NCBI GenBank assembly: GCA_958421945.1
Contig: CATZMZ010000010.1
Location: 1 to 59,349 of the forward strand
Length of the DNA stretch: 59,349 nucleotides
DNA from: an uncultured Eubacteriales bacterium
GTDB taxonomy: Bacteria; Bacillota; Clostridia; Christensenellales; Borkfalkiaceae
Direction of reading: 5' to 3'
Shown here: positions 15,166-22,888 of the stretch, piece after piece
Numbering within the stretch: the stretch's first letter is position 1
Layout: each line of letters begins with the position of its first letter
Notes under the pieces: generated by a model
Told to the model about the DNA's origin: nothing
The model's input: only the letters and a program-made list of their open reading frames with translations
The model's database searches: none
Translations under genes and position numbers: made by a program

Positions 15166-15999
15166 CTACTTTTGTATACAAGGCTTCTTTATGGTCCTGA
15201 AAGCATGATACAAGCCTTGTAAATCATTAGGCAAATAACTTAAAGCTTTTTCTGCGAGTTCAAAAGGAACGCCGTAATACGCTTCAGCAATACTTCCTGC
15301 CATTGCCCCAATAGTGTCTGAATCACCACCGATACAAACAGCATTTCTTATCGCATCTTCAAAACTTATACTATCTAAGAAAGCTATTATTGCTTGAGGA
15401 ATACTTCCCTGGCAAGTAACCCAATCACCGTAATCGTCATAACCATAACACCCATGAATATTCTCGATTGTAAAGTTTTTATCTTTGAGTTTGGGATAAT
15501 ATTCTTGGAGTTTTTCTCTTATTTCTTCTTTGCTTTTACCTATTCTCGCAAGATATACCGCCATTGCAATCGCTTCCGCACCTTTTATTCCTTCTGGATG
15601 ATTATGAGAAACTTCCGTCACAATTTTTGAAAGTTCTTTCACTTCCTCTTCCGACTCAGCCACCCAACCGACAGGACTTATTCTCATCCCTGCTCCATTC
15701 CCATAACTATTATACGGTTGTGGATTCCGTTCAACGAAAAGCCATTTATAGAATCGTTCTCCCCACCCAGTATTTGGATGCTCATGTGCAACATCTTTCA
15801 TGCAATATACAACTATACTTTTCAGCTTTTCTTTATCACCTTTTGCAAGAAAAAGTGCTTTTGCAACCGCCAATGTCATAAAGCTATCATCTGTTGGTCT
15901 ACAACTTGACGTAAACAATGCAAAATCTTTCCCACGACAGCCGTCTTCAACAAACTCAAATCTACTACCAACGATATCTCCGATAATTGCACCTATCAT
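15166..15999 (-). CDS. ADP-ribosylglycohydrolase family protein (DraG/ARH-like)
   Basis: The 277-residue enzyme has the family's N-terminal Gly-Ala-Ile-Ile-Gly-Asp start, the metal-binding Thr36-Asp37-Asp38-Ser39 and the second metal site Gly224-Gly-Asp226-Ser-Asp228-Thr229. Enzymes of this family hydrolyse ADP-ribose from proteins or nucleic acids. The length is normal and the key acidic residues are present, so it should be active. It follows the 111-residue gene without a gap. The substrate is unknown; on mobile elements such enzymes may reverse ADP-ribosylation by toxins or phage proteins, which here is only a possibility. Confidence 0.88.
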   Translation of the reverse strand: MIGAIIGDIVGSRFEFVEDGCRGKDFALFTSSCRPTDDSFMTLAVAKALFLAKGDKEKLKSIVVYCMKDVAHEHPNTGWGERFYKWLFVERNPQPYNSYGNGAGMRISPVGWVAESEEEVKELSKIVTEVSHNHPEGIKGAEAIAMAVYLARIGKSKEEIREKLQEYYPKLKDKNFTIENIHGCYGYDDYGDWVTCQGSIPQAIIAFLDSISFEDAIRNAVCIGGDSDTIGAMAGSIAEAYYGVPFELAEKALSYLPNDLQGLYHAFRTIKKPCIQK

Positions 16000-16335
16000 T
16001 TACGCAACCTCCCAATCAAAAGAATTGTTTACTATAAATCTCTTCTTGTTTTTCCAATTAGATTGCTTACGCTTGGTCATTTCCATAACTATAATTCCAC
16101 ATTCTTGTTCAATATAGCGTATATGCGCAGGGATTTTCTCCGCCGTATGTCTTACACTATAACTGCAATGCTTTTTAAGTTTTCTTAAATCAAATAAAGA
16201 AATCCCTTGTTCAAAAACTTCTTTATTGCTTCTTCTATATGCTTGCACAAAGAGAAAATATTTTGTTCCTTGTGCCATTAAGTAAAAGGTTTGCTCACCT
16301 TTTGCAGTGGTTGTACAATAAATATAATTTTTCAT
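16000..16335 (-). CDS. Uncharacterised 111-residue protein
   Basis: I choose the ATG at 16335 because GGGAG lies seven bases upstream; the frame stays open further upstream but overlaps a terminator hairpin. The protein begins with a run of beta strands (Lys-Asn-Tyr-Ile-Tyr-Cys, then Phe-Tyr-Leu-Met-Ala-Gln-Gly-Thr-Lys-Tyr-Phe-Leu-Phe) and ends in a basic segment. No domain is recognised. The ADP-ribosylglycohydrolase gene starts immediately after its stop, so the two are probably translated together. Confidence 0.6.
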   Translation of the reverse strand: MKNYIYCTTTAKGEQTFYLMAQGTKYFLFVQAYRRSNKEVFEQGISLFDLRKLKKHCSYSVRHTAEKIPAHIRYIEQECGIIVMEMTKRKQSNWKNKKRFIVNNSFDWEVA

Positions 16336-16365
16336 TTGTATACTCCCGAAAAATAATTGTGCCAC

Positions 16366-16405
16366 TTTAATAAAATAATTAGGGCGAGCCTTGTTCAAGC
16401 TCGCC
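16366..16405 (-). terminator. Terminator after the FtsH-like gene
   Basis: GGCGAG pairs with CTCGCC and CTTG with CAAG around a TT loop, with one bulged base. On the minus strand the stem is followed by a T-rich stretch. It separates the protease gene from the 111-residue gene. Confidence 0.7.
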
Positions 16406-16416
16406 TCTTACGCTAA

Positions 16417-17706
16417 TTAAGCTACCATTTTTAAGAGTTCGTCACGACTTAAAAGATGTTTTGTTTCTAACGCGCTCACGATTTTATCGAATACCCCTTT
16501 ATGTTCTAAAATGATATTCTTTACTTTTTCGTGTGTTTCGTTTAGAATTTCTACACGTTTTGCGACGATTTTTTGACATTGTTCCTCGCTCGTTACACCA
16601 CCACGAACCGTATTGCATTGCAAATACTCATATCCGAATTTACCGCTTTCAGTTATTATACAATCAAGAATTCTTAATACTTGCATCATATCGTTTGAAC
16701 ATCCGCAAGATGCCTCGCCGAACTCAATAATTTCAGCCACTCTACCGCCAAGAGCGATAGCTACGTCATCCAATTCTTGGTTGCTTTTAGAACAGTAGTA
16801 ATCTTCTTCATAAATCATACGAGTATGACCTTTAGATTGACCTTGCGGAATAATCGTTGCCGTCGATAATTTATCGGGTTTTAAGTACAATGCAACGATT
16901 GCGTGTCCTGCTTCGTGAACGGCAACCAAATGCTTTTCATTGTCCTTAATTTCCCCTTCAATGCCGTGGAAAGCAAGCCTGTTCATAGCCGTTTGGAAAC
17001 AATCAAAATCAATACTCGTTTGTCCCCTTTCAATCGCAAGAATACCCGATTCGTTCACAAGGCATTCAAGCTGTGCGCCTGAATATCCCGAAGTTACTCT
17101 CGCCACGTAATCCACGTCAAGGCTCTTTTCCATCGTAATCTTATCGTAATAAAGGCTTAAGATTTTCTTTCTGTCTTCAAGTGACGGCAAGCCAATCTCA
17201 AAGATTCTATCAAATCTGCCCGAGCGAACAAGCGCAGGACCAAGACGGCGAATATCGTTACAAGTTGCAACGACCAACACTCCGTTTTCTTCCTTAAGCA
17301 AATCAAGTTCTTGAAGAAGAATTTTCATTGCTTTGTCGTTCATTTCCATATAGAATTCATCACGACAACCTGCAATTTTATCAAACTCGTCAATAAGTAA
17401 AAGGCAAGGTTTCATTTCCTTTGCTTTAGCAAATGCTTCTTGGATAAATTCTTCCGAATTATCTCTCGTGCAATCCGCCGCACGAAGTTCAACGATGTTA
17501 ATATGTTCGTCAGCAATGGACTTTGCCATTACCGTTTTACCCACACCGGGATAACCGTAAAGCAGTACCCCTTTGGGAATATGTACCCCACAATTTGCGT
17601 ATTTCTCCGCATTGTGAAGAAAGTCTTTTATTTGTTCTAACTGTGCTACTTCTTTCTCGTAGCCTGCAATTTTAGTTTTTGTAGTAATCTGTTCCATTTT
17701 TGCCAT
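16417..17706 (-). CDS. Soluble FtsH-like AAA+ zinc metalloprotease
   Basis: Start 17706 is chosen because GGAGG lies eight bases upstream; a longer frame to 17778 lacks this. The 429-residue protein has an AAA+ domain with Walker A Gly51-Tyr-Pro-Gly-Val-Gly-Lys57-Thr, Walker B Leu-Leu-Leu-Ile-Asp-Glu-Phe-Asp and an intact second region of homology (Arg-Ser-Gly-Arg-Phe-Asp-Arg). The M41 peptidase domain has His264-Glu265-Ala-Gly-His268 and a third zinc ligand Asp339. Unlike cellular FtsH it has no transmembrane or periplasmic part, so it should be a cytosolic ATP-dependent protease. It lies next to the polymerase-like gene, each with its own terminator. The substrate is unknown; the neighbour is an obvious candidate. 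Confidence 0.9.
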   Translation of the reverse strand: MAKMEQITTKTKIAGYEKEVAQLEQIKDFLHNAEKYANCGVHIPKGVLLYGYPGVGKTVMAKSIADEHINIVELRAADCTRDNSEEFIQEAFAKAKEMKPCLLLIDEFDKIAGCRDEFYMEMNDKAMKILLQELDLLKEENGVLVVATCNDIRRLGPALVRSGRFDRIFEIGLPSLEDRKKILSLYYDKITMEKSLDVDYVARVTSGYSGAQLECLVNESGILAIERGQTSIDFDCFQTAMNRLAFHGIEGEIKDNEKHLVAVHEAGHAIVALYLKPDKLSTATIIPQGQSKGHTRMIYEEDYYCSKSNQELDDVAIALGGRVAEIIEFGEASCGCSNDMMQVLRILDCIITESGKFGYEYLQCNTVRGGVTSEEQCQKIVAKRVEILNETHEKVKNIILEHKGVFDKIVSALETKHLLSRDELLKMVA

Positions 17707-17789
17707 CGGCAATTCCTCCGTAAAAAATAGATATTTTAGATTATCTTTCCCGACCTCCTTGTCCAATCGGGATAGCATAACTAAAACTA

Positions 17790-17828
17790 CTCAAAAGAAA
17801 ATACCCCTTATACGTAGTATAAGGGGTA
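17790..17828 (-). terminator. Terminator after the polymerase-like gene
   Basis: A perfect 12-base stem (17802-17813 with 17817-17828) with loop GTA is followed on the minus strand by TTTTCTTTT. It lies 30 bases downstream of the stop codon of the polymerase-like gene. Confidence 0.88.
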
Positions 17829-17859
17829 AATTTTAAATTTACTGTTATATTATGGATTT

Positions 17860-20451
17860 TTACTGTATTTTTGCAAATTTTAAGCCGTATAAATCGTATT
17901 CACCGTCATCTTTTTCAGTTACCTTTTGCATTTTTACTTTGCTTTGCACTAACATACTCTTAAAAAGTTCACTTTCAAGGAGAGGAGCGTAAAGATGCCA
18001 ATTCTCGCTCGTTTCCTTTTCGTATTCTTTTAAGATTAAGTATAAAACGTATTCTTCCGAAAGCAGTTCTTTTACTTTTTCATTACGTTCTTCTTTAGTT
18101 TGTTTTATCCTTGTGTAGATAACTTCCTTTTCGTCATCATCAGCACGCCTAAGTTCACTATACAAAAAGTCTAATTTCTTCTCAAACTCTTTACAAATAG
18201 CAACGATTTTATCTCTATGCTCGTAAACGGTAGACGTAGATTTTGGTGTAGGCTCTTTTAACATATTGGAAATAGCTCGGCATGGTATTTCCTTATCTTT
18301 GCCTTTACGATAATCGATATCTTTAACGCTCCTATATACGTACTCCATTGGAGCGTTGTAAAAGATGTAGTTCCGTTCTTTTACGCCATAATCAAAATCT
18401 ATCTCTCTGAAGAATTCAGGAGAAACAACGTTATGCTTATTCGCTATCTTATTGATTTCTCTTGATACGTTAACCTTATCGTATGCACGCTTTGCCTTAT
18501 CTATTTCAATACCCGAAAGCACGGCAAGTTTACACACGTCTTCGTATATTCCTTGTATACTTTCATAATCCGAGCCACCATTTAACTTATCCCACAAGAT
18601 ACTGTTGAGTTTTTGAGATAAGTTTACGATATGCCCTATCTTGTTTTCGCTCGTATTATAGTCTAATTCTGAAAGGCTTGGCTTTTTCTTTCCGTCGGAC
18701 TCAATACTACATACGGGAACTTTGAACAAATCTTTTTGATTAAACGCCGTCTCTACGATAAGTTTATCGTTCGTTATAAGCATAGCGTCAGAGTCATAAT
18801 CACAGCCGTTTAAGCGTTGTTGAATATTCTCGCCTATCGCATTTACGCAAACGATATTCTCGCCCAAATCGAAATAATCCCAAATGCTATTTGATATATT
18901 ATTTGTTGCGCAATATAAGTTTCCCATCGTAATATGCGGAGAACGTGCGCAAACTAACTTTCCGCCGTTTTCAAACTTTTTGCAGGCAATTTCGCCTTTT
19001 GCTAAAATCGTTGACTTGTTAGTCTTGCTATGTAAATCAAACTCACCCGATAACGCCATTAGCATTTCAGGACCGTTGCCAAACAAAGTTGCGTTCGTCC
19101 CACGCAAGAGAATATGTCCTTTCTTTAATCTGTCTTTTTGCGATTCAACTACGTCGTTCCTGAAATTATAATATAACTTTGTATCCTTAAAGCCATAGTT
19201 TATGCCCATCAACTTAAAGATTACGTCACTACGCTCGGCAAGCCCGTCGGAAAGTTCTTCCGTTTCGTCGTCTTGCTCTCTTTTATAAGCATCACTAAAG
19301 TGATAGCGCATAAAATCGTAATCGCTTCTAATCGTCGTTAAATAGTCTTTGCTCGGTTTTAATAATTCTTCTACTTGCCTTTCGTTAAAGCCCAAAGTGT
19401 TGATAAATTGATAACTACTTTGCACCATTTTACCGTCGAAGAACTTCGTGCGCTTATCGTATTTAACCACACCAAAGGTGCTATCAACCTTATCTATCCA
19501 CTTACGAACGTTGCTTTCAGTAAATTTATTCCCCATAAACTTAAGGAATTTCATACTGTTCGGCGTTGTGACCATTACAATTTGGTTAATATCCGTCGCA
19601 AGCGTAATAAATCCCCTTGCTTTTAAGTCGTCAAGAGTTATATTTTTGTCTTTAAACCATTTTTGAAGTTTAGTCTTAAAACCGCAAGACTTGAAGAACT
19701 TGTTACGAAGTAAAAGCATATGTTTATCGGCATAATTGTCGCTAAATACGCTTTCGTCTAAAAGACTTTCTCCGTCCCAAATATCATTTTCGATGAGTGT
19801 TTCTTTTGTTGTTGCTACTAAAGCGCCGTCTTTCACTTCGACGCTTACAACTTCTTCTGTGAATTCGCTTTTGCAGTCTTGAATAAACAATATACCGTTA
19901 AGTGGAATATCAATCGTCCCCTTTAACGAACTCAAAGATAGAGATTTATATGCTTCCCACGAAGCTGAATCCCCCGTAGGTTTTAATCCACATTCACCCC
20001 ATTTAGACATATGGTCTAAGAGTTTTTCGTTGATAAATAAGCATTTACCTTGACGGGAACTTCCACTACTTCTCTTATAGCGAACGTAATGTACGCCGTT
20101 AAGATTAAAACCATTCTTATAAAAATGTTCTCTTAATCCTTTACGGTCCTTACGGTCTTTACTATTGTTTTTATTTTGATACGTGTATGTGAATTTTAAG
20201 TTGATAATCGCAAGAGTATATTGGTTTTGATATTCGTCTTCAAAAGAGAAACTGTTTCTACATTTAGAATAATAGCACTTTTCAAGTTCGATTAAATCAA
20301 GGGAGTAATCTAAAACGTTGTTGAACAAGCCAAAAAATTTGCGGTCATCGTTAGTTGGCAACATAAACCCTTTTTTCGCGCCGTTTATCAATTCTTGTTC
20401 GTATACATCTTTCGCTTCCAACGAAAGAATATGATAGCCCTTAATTTCCAT
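17860..20451 (-). CDS. Predicted double-psi beta-barrel RNA polymerase (RdRP/YonO-like)
   Basis: The ATG at 20451 is chosen because AAGGAG lies six bases upstream; Met codons at 20481 and 20469 fall inside the promoter. The 863-residue protein carries the signature of two-barrel RNA polymerases. Residues 551-555 read Asp-Tyr-Asp-Ser-Asp after Asn-Gly-Cys and before Ala-Met, matching Asn-Ala-Asp-Phe-Asp-Gly-Asp-Gln-Met of cellular RNAP and Asp-x-Asp-Gly-Asp of eukaryotic RdRPs and phage YonO, with Gly replaced by Ser. About 46 residues earlier, Ala-Arg503-Ser-Pro505-His-Ile-x-x-Gly matches the Arg-x-Pro loop of the same barrel. A candidate first barrel is at about 244-265 (Leu-Leu-Leu-Arg249, Phe-Lys254, Phe-Lys259). 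A coiled coil lies at about 760-810. The template (RNA or DNA) is unknown. I infer RNA synthesis from the motifs only. Confidence 0.8.
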   Translation of the reverse strand: MEIKGYHILSLEAKDVYEQELINGAKKGFMLPTNDDRKFFGLFNNVLDYSLDLIELEKCYYSKCRNSFSFEDEYQNQYTLAIINLKFTYTYQNKNNSKDRKDRKGLREHFYKNGFNLNGVHYVRYKRSSGSSRQGKCLFINEKLLDHMSKWGECGLKPTGDSASWEAYKSLSLSSLKGTIDIPLNGILFIQDCKSEFTEEVVSVEVKDGALVATTKETLIENDIWDGESLLDESVFSDNYADKHMLLLRNKFFKSCGFKTKLQKWFKDKNITLDDLKARGFITLATDINQIVMVTTPNSMKFLKFMGNKFTESNVRKWIDKVDSTFGVVKYDKRTKFFDGKMVQSSYQFINTLGFNERQVEELLKPSKDYLTTIRSDYDFMRYHFSDAYKREQDDETEELSDGLAERSDVIFKLMGINYGFKDTKLYYNFRNDVVESQKDRLKKGHILLRGTNATLFGNGPEMLMALSGEFDLHSKTNKSTILAKGEIACKKFENGGKLVCARSPHITMGNLYCATNNISNSIWDYFDLGENIVCVNAIGENIQQRLNGCDYDSDAMLITNDKLIVETAFNQKDLFKVPVCSIESDGKKKPSLSELDYNTSENKIGHIVNLSQKLNSILWDKLNGGSDYESIQGIYEDVCKLAVLSGIEIDKAKRAYDKVNVSREINKIANKHNVVSPEFFREIDFDYGVKERNYIFYNAPMEYVYRSVKDIDYRKGKDKEIPCRAISNMLKEPTPKSTSTVYEHRDKIVAICKEFEKKLDFLYSELRRADDDEKEVIYTRIKQTKEERNEKVKELLSEEYVLYLILKEYEKETSENWHLYAPLLESELFKSMLVQSKVKMQKVTEKDDGEYDLYGLKFAKIQ

Positions 20452-20469
20452 TTCAATCTCCTTCTCCAT

Positions 20470-20498
20470 ATTATACAACATTTAACGAACTTTTTCAA
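20470..20498 (-). promoter_or_regulatory. Promoter of the polymerase-like gene
   Basis: TTGAAA and a perfect TATAAT are separated by exactly 17 bases on the minus strand. The predicted start is about 12 bases before the ATG at 20451, giving a very short leader with AAGGAG. This sets the start codon choice. Confidence 0.85.
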
Positions 20499-20513
20499 TC
20501 GAAACTGAAACGC

Positions 20514-20547
20514 AAAGAAAAAGAACTCGGACGATAAATCCAAGTTC
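20514..20547 (-). terminator. rlmD: rlmD terminator
   Basis: GAACTTGGA pairs with TCCGAGTTC (one G-U pair) with a seven-base loop, followed by TTTTTC on the minus strand, just after the rlmD stop. It marks the boundary between the chromosomal gene and the element. Confidence 0.85.
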
Positions 20548-20558
20548 CTTAATTCTTA

Positions 20559-20897
20559 TTAAATTATCCCAAAGTGTTTAAGAGCGTCTTTTATCGCTTC
20601 GACCATTTTAGGGGTTGGATGAGGGCGGGGGCGTTTTAATTCTTCCACGGCGTTGGGTGCGTCGTACATTGGTAGTCCCTCGTTTCTCTTCACTTCCGCA
20701 ATGTATGCGGTGTGAACCTTAAAACCGTAGTTTTTCTCCACCCAATCCTGTATATCCTTGTACGTTGGCTTGTCTTTGGGCTTTCTTTTCTCTGCTCGTT
20801 CGGCTATTGCCGACTTATCAAGCGACGTATTGTCGAAGTCAATTTTTACTTCGATATGCGAATCGGGCTTTTTGTGGGATAATACCACCAACGTCTC
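20559..20897 (-). repeat. rlmD: RlmD-like 3' tail, copy B (rlmD end)
   Basis: This is the direct-repeat partner of 5117-5458. Both begin at the stop codon with the identical nine bases TTAAATTAT (plus strand) and align without gaps through 69 codons. See the recombinase and rlmD entries for the shared protein module. Confidence 0.85.
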
Positions 20898-22274
20898 AAC
20901 GTGCTTTGTTTGCGCAAACATGTCGAAAGGTTTTACGGATTCTACCCTATATCTCGCTTTTGCGCTCTCGTTTCGTTTTATTTCGTTCCCGTCAACCTCT
21001 AACGTGCCTACTAACAAGCCTACGTCCCTCGCAAGCGTAGACGGCTTGCATGAAACGTATATTATTTTATCAATTTCGTTTTCTATTAGCGCATTGATCA
21101 CTTTTAAGTCGCAACCTTTTCTCGGCGGATCGAGGACCACTGTGATTTTTGCGCCGCTTTCCCGTTCCCTTTTAACTATTTCGGGCAAAACGTCCTCACA
21201 TTTTGCGCAATAGTTGGTTATTTTATCCTTTAAACCGTTGCGCTCGGCAACGACGTCGGCAATATCCACCGCTTCCCTTACGATTTCAACGCCTATCACT
21301 TTCTTTGCCGTCCTCGCAAGAATAGCCGTCAATACGCCCGCGCCGCTGTACGCGTCGATAACCGTTGCGTTTTCATCAGTTCCCACCGCTTGAGCAACGG
21401 CGGAATACAGCTTAGAACATACGGACGGATTAACTTGCATAAAGCTTTGCACGCCTATCTTATATTTTATTCCGAGCATTTCCGACGGATACTCTTTTTC
21501 GCCGAAAATATGCACGAATTTCTCGCCGTAAATAACGTTGTTTTGTTTAGTGTTTTTATTGAGAAACAGCGAAAAATCCATTTTAAGATGCTTGCCGAGC
21601 AGGTTAATAAGCAATTCGACGTTAGGCAGCTTATCAATAGTCGTAACGACGACGATGATGATGCTGTTTCTCACCTCACGCGCGGTAATCTCGCGTATAT
21701 CTCCCGTTAAAGTCTGTTCGTTATATCCTTTTAATCCCGTTGCATTTATATATTCCTTAAATGCCGAAACGATGCTTTTCGTCCAGTACGCGTTAATAAT
21801 GCAGTCGGAAATTTCGATTATACGATGCGAATTTTCCGCATAAAACCCGATTGCCACGCCGTCATGACCTTCCCCGACGGGAAGTTGAAGTTTGTTTCTA
21901 TACCGAAATTCACAATCGCCCCTGACGGTTGGGCAAACTTCCGGGTCTAACCCCGCAATCTTTTTAAAGCAAACGGAAACTTTGTTCTCCTTAACCAAAA
22001 GCTGTTCAGAGTACTTTATGTGCTGAAGCTGACAGCCGCCGCATTTTCCGAAAACGGGACATTTCGGTCTGACTCTCTCTTCGGCGGGCGTTTTAACCTC
22101 TAAAACCTTTCCGTAAGCGCATTTTGACGATGCTTTTAAGATTTTATAGCTGATTTTTTCGCCGGTTAAAGCAAACGGCACGAACACCGTCGCGCCATTT
22201 TCTTTTACTATTCCTTCTCCGTTCATTCCGAGGCATTCAACAACACCCTCTCTTTCTTCGTTCTTCCTTAACAT
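20559..22274 (-). CDS. rlmD: 23S rRNA (uracil-5-)-methyltransferase with C-terminal extension
   Basis: The 571-residue enzyme methylates uracil C5 of 23S rRNA (RlmD/RlmCD type). It has an N-terminal TRAM domain (about 1-60), an iron-sulfur cluster motif with Cys-Pro-Val-Phe-Gly-Lys-Cys-Gly-Gly-Cys, a SAM-binding Asp-Ala-Tyr-Ser-Gly-Ala-Gly, Asp-Pro-Pro-Arg-Lys-Gly-Cys and the catalytic Cys in Val-Ser-Cys-Lys-Pro. The usual fold ends at Val-Glu-Thr-Leu-Val-Val-Leu-Ser, near residue 460. Another 100 or so residues follow, ending in a helix-turn-helix-like module shared with the element's recombinase. From memory, many clostridial homologues have such a tail. The gene borders the mobile element. 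Confidence 0.93.
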   Translation of the reverse strand: MLRKNEEREGVVECLGMNGEGIVKENGATVFVPFALTGEKISYKILKASSKCAYGKVLEVKTPAEERVRPKCPVFGKCGGCQLQHIKYSEQLLVKENKVSVCFKKIAGLDPEVCPTVRGDCEFRYRNKLQLPVGEGHDGVAIGFYAENSHRIIEISDCIINAYWTKSIVSAFKEYINATGLKGYNEQTLTGDIREITAREVRNSIIIVVVTTIDKLPNVELLINLLGKHLKMDFSLFLNKNTKQNNVIYGEKFVHIFGEKEYPSEMLGIKYKIGVQSFMQVNPSVCSKLYSAVAQAVGTDENATVIDAYSGAGVLTAILARTAKKVIGVEIVREAVDIADVVAERNGLKDKITNYCAKCEDVLPEIVKRERESGAKITVVLDPPRKGCDLKVINALIENEIDKIIYVSCKPSTLARDVGLLVGTLEVDGNEIKRNESAKARYRVESVKPFDMFAQTKHVETLVVLSHKKPDSHIEVKIDFDNTSLDKSAIAERAEKRKPKDKPTYKDIQDWVEKNYGFKVHTAYIAEVKRNEGLPMYDAPNAVEELKRPRPHPTPKMVEAIKDALKHFGII

Positions 22275-22315
22275 AAAGTTCCCGTATTTTCTCTTTTGAA
22301 TTATTTTGTTTTAAT

Positions 22316-22861
22316 TTATTTTTTTACAATCTTATCAAGATATCTGTCTATCAGGCATTTTACCACGAAAATAAAGCGGTCGAAGATAAAGTAAAAAGCG
22401 ATTGCAAAGCCCGCGATAAACCAAACGACGTTATCGGCAAGCCAGGACAACCACGCGGGAAAACTGCCCAAAGACAAGCCTAGTACTAAAGTATAATAGA
22501 AATACGCACCGTAAAAAAACGCTACGCACCAGACTATTCCTAAAATCCGCCATAAAACAAGATTAAAATTGTTCCTTTTTACTAAATTTGCAATTATAGG
22601 ATAAACGCCGAAAAAAAGGAAATACGACGGAAAAACGACGGAATAAAATTTAGGAATAGAAAAAATCAACGCGATAACGCCGCCCGCCGCGAAGGACAAA
22701 AAGCAAGCCTTAAACGAATCGTAATACAAAGGAAGCAAAACGAAAGCCGACGCGATAACAAGCGAAAATATATCCGCCATATCGACGTACGCGCCGACGG
22801 TCAACGAAATCGCAACGAGAGCCGCGCTAATTGCCGAAATTGCCAACAACCTGCTTTTCAT
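22316..22861 (-). CDS. Small integral membrane protein, ECF S-component-like
   Basis: The 181-residue protein has five to six hydrophobic helices, an N-terminal helix rich in Ala, Ser and Ile, and a basic C-terminal end. This layout resembles substrate-binding S components of ECF transporters, but I see no substrate motif. It lies between rlmD and the J-like protein gene with 25-45-base gaps. Function unknown. Confidence 0.6.
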   Translation of the reverse strand: MKSRLLAISAISAALVAISLTVGAYVDMADIFSLVIASAFVLLPLYYDSFKACFLSFAAGGVIALIFSIPKFYSVVFPSYFLFFGVYPIIANLVKRNNFNLVLWRILGIVWCVAFFYGAYFYYTLVLGLSLGSFPAWLSWLADNVVWFIAGFAIAFYFIFDRFIFVVKCLIDRYLDKIVKK

Positions 22862-22888
22862 ACTAACCGGTCCGAAAAATATCGAAGA

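Noticed and set aside
17707..17778. Longer N-terminus of the FtsH-like protease (start at 17778)
   Set aside because: The ATG at 17706 has GGAGG eight bases upstream; the extra 24 codons contain no membrane helix and have no better start signal.
20452..20481. Longer N-terminus of the polymerase-like protein (Met at 20481 or 20469)
   Set aside because: These codons overlap the -10 box and predicted transcript start; the ATG at 20451 has a proper AAGGAG.
5117..20558. Autonomous conjugative element (ICE) or plasmid
   Set aside because: No coupling protein, VirB4-like ATPase, other transfer genes or replication initiator are present, so it is at most mobilizable.
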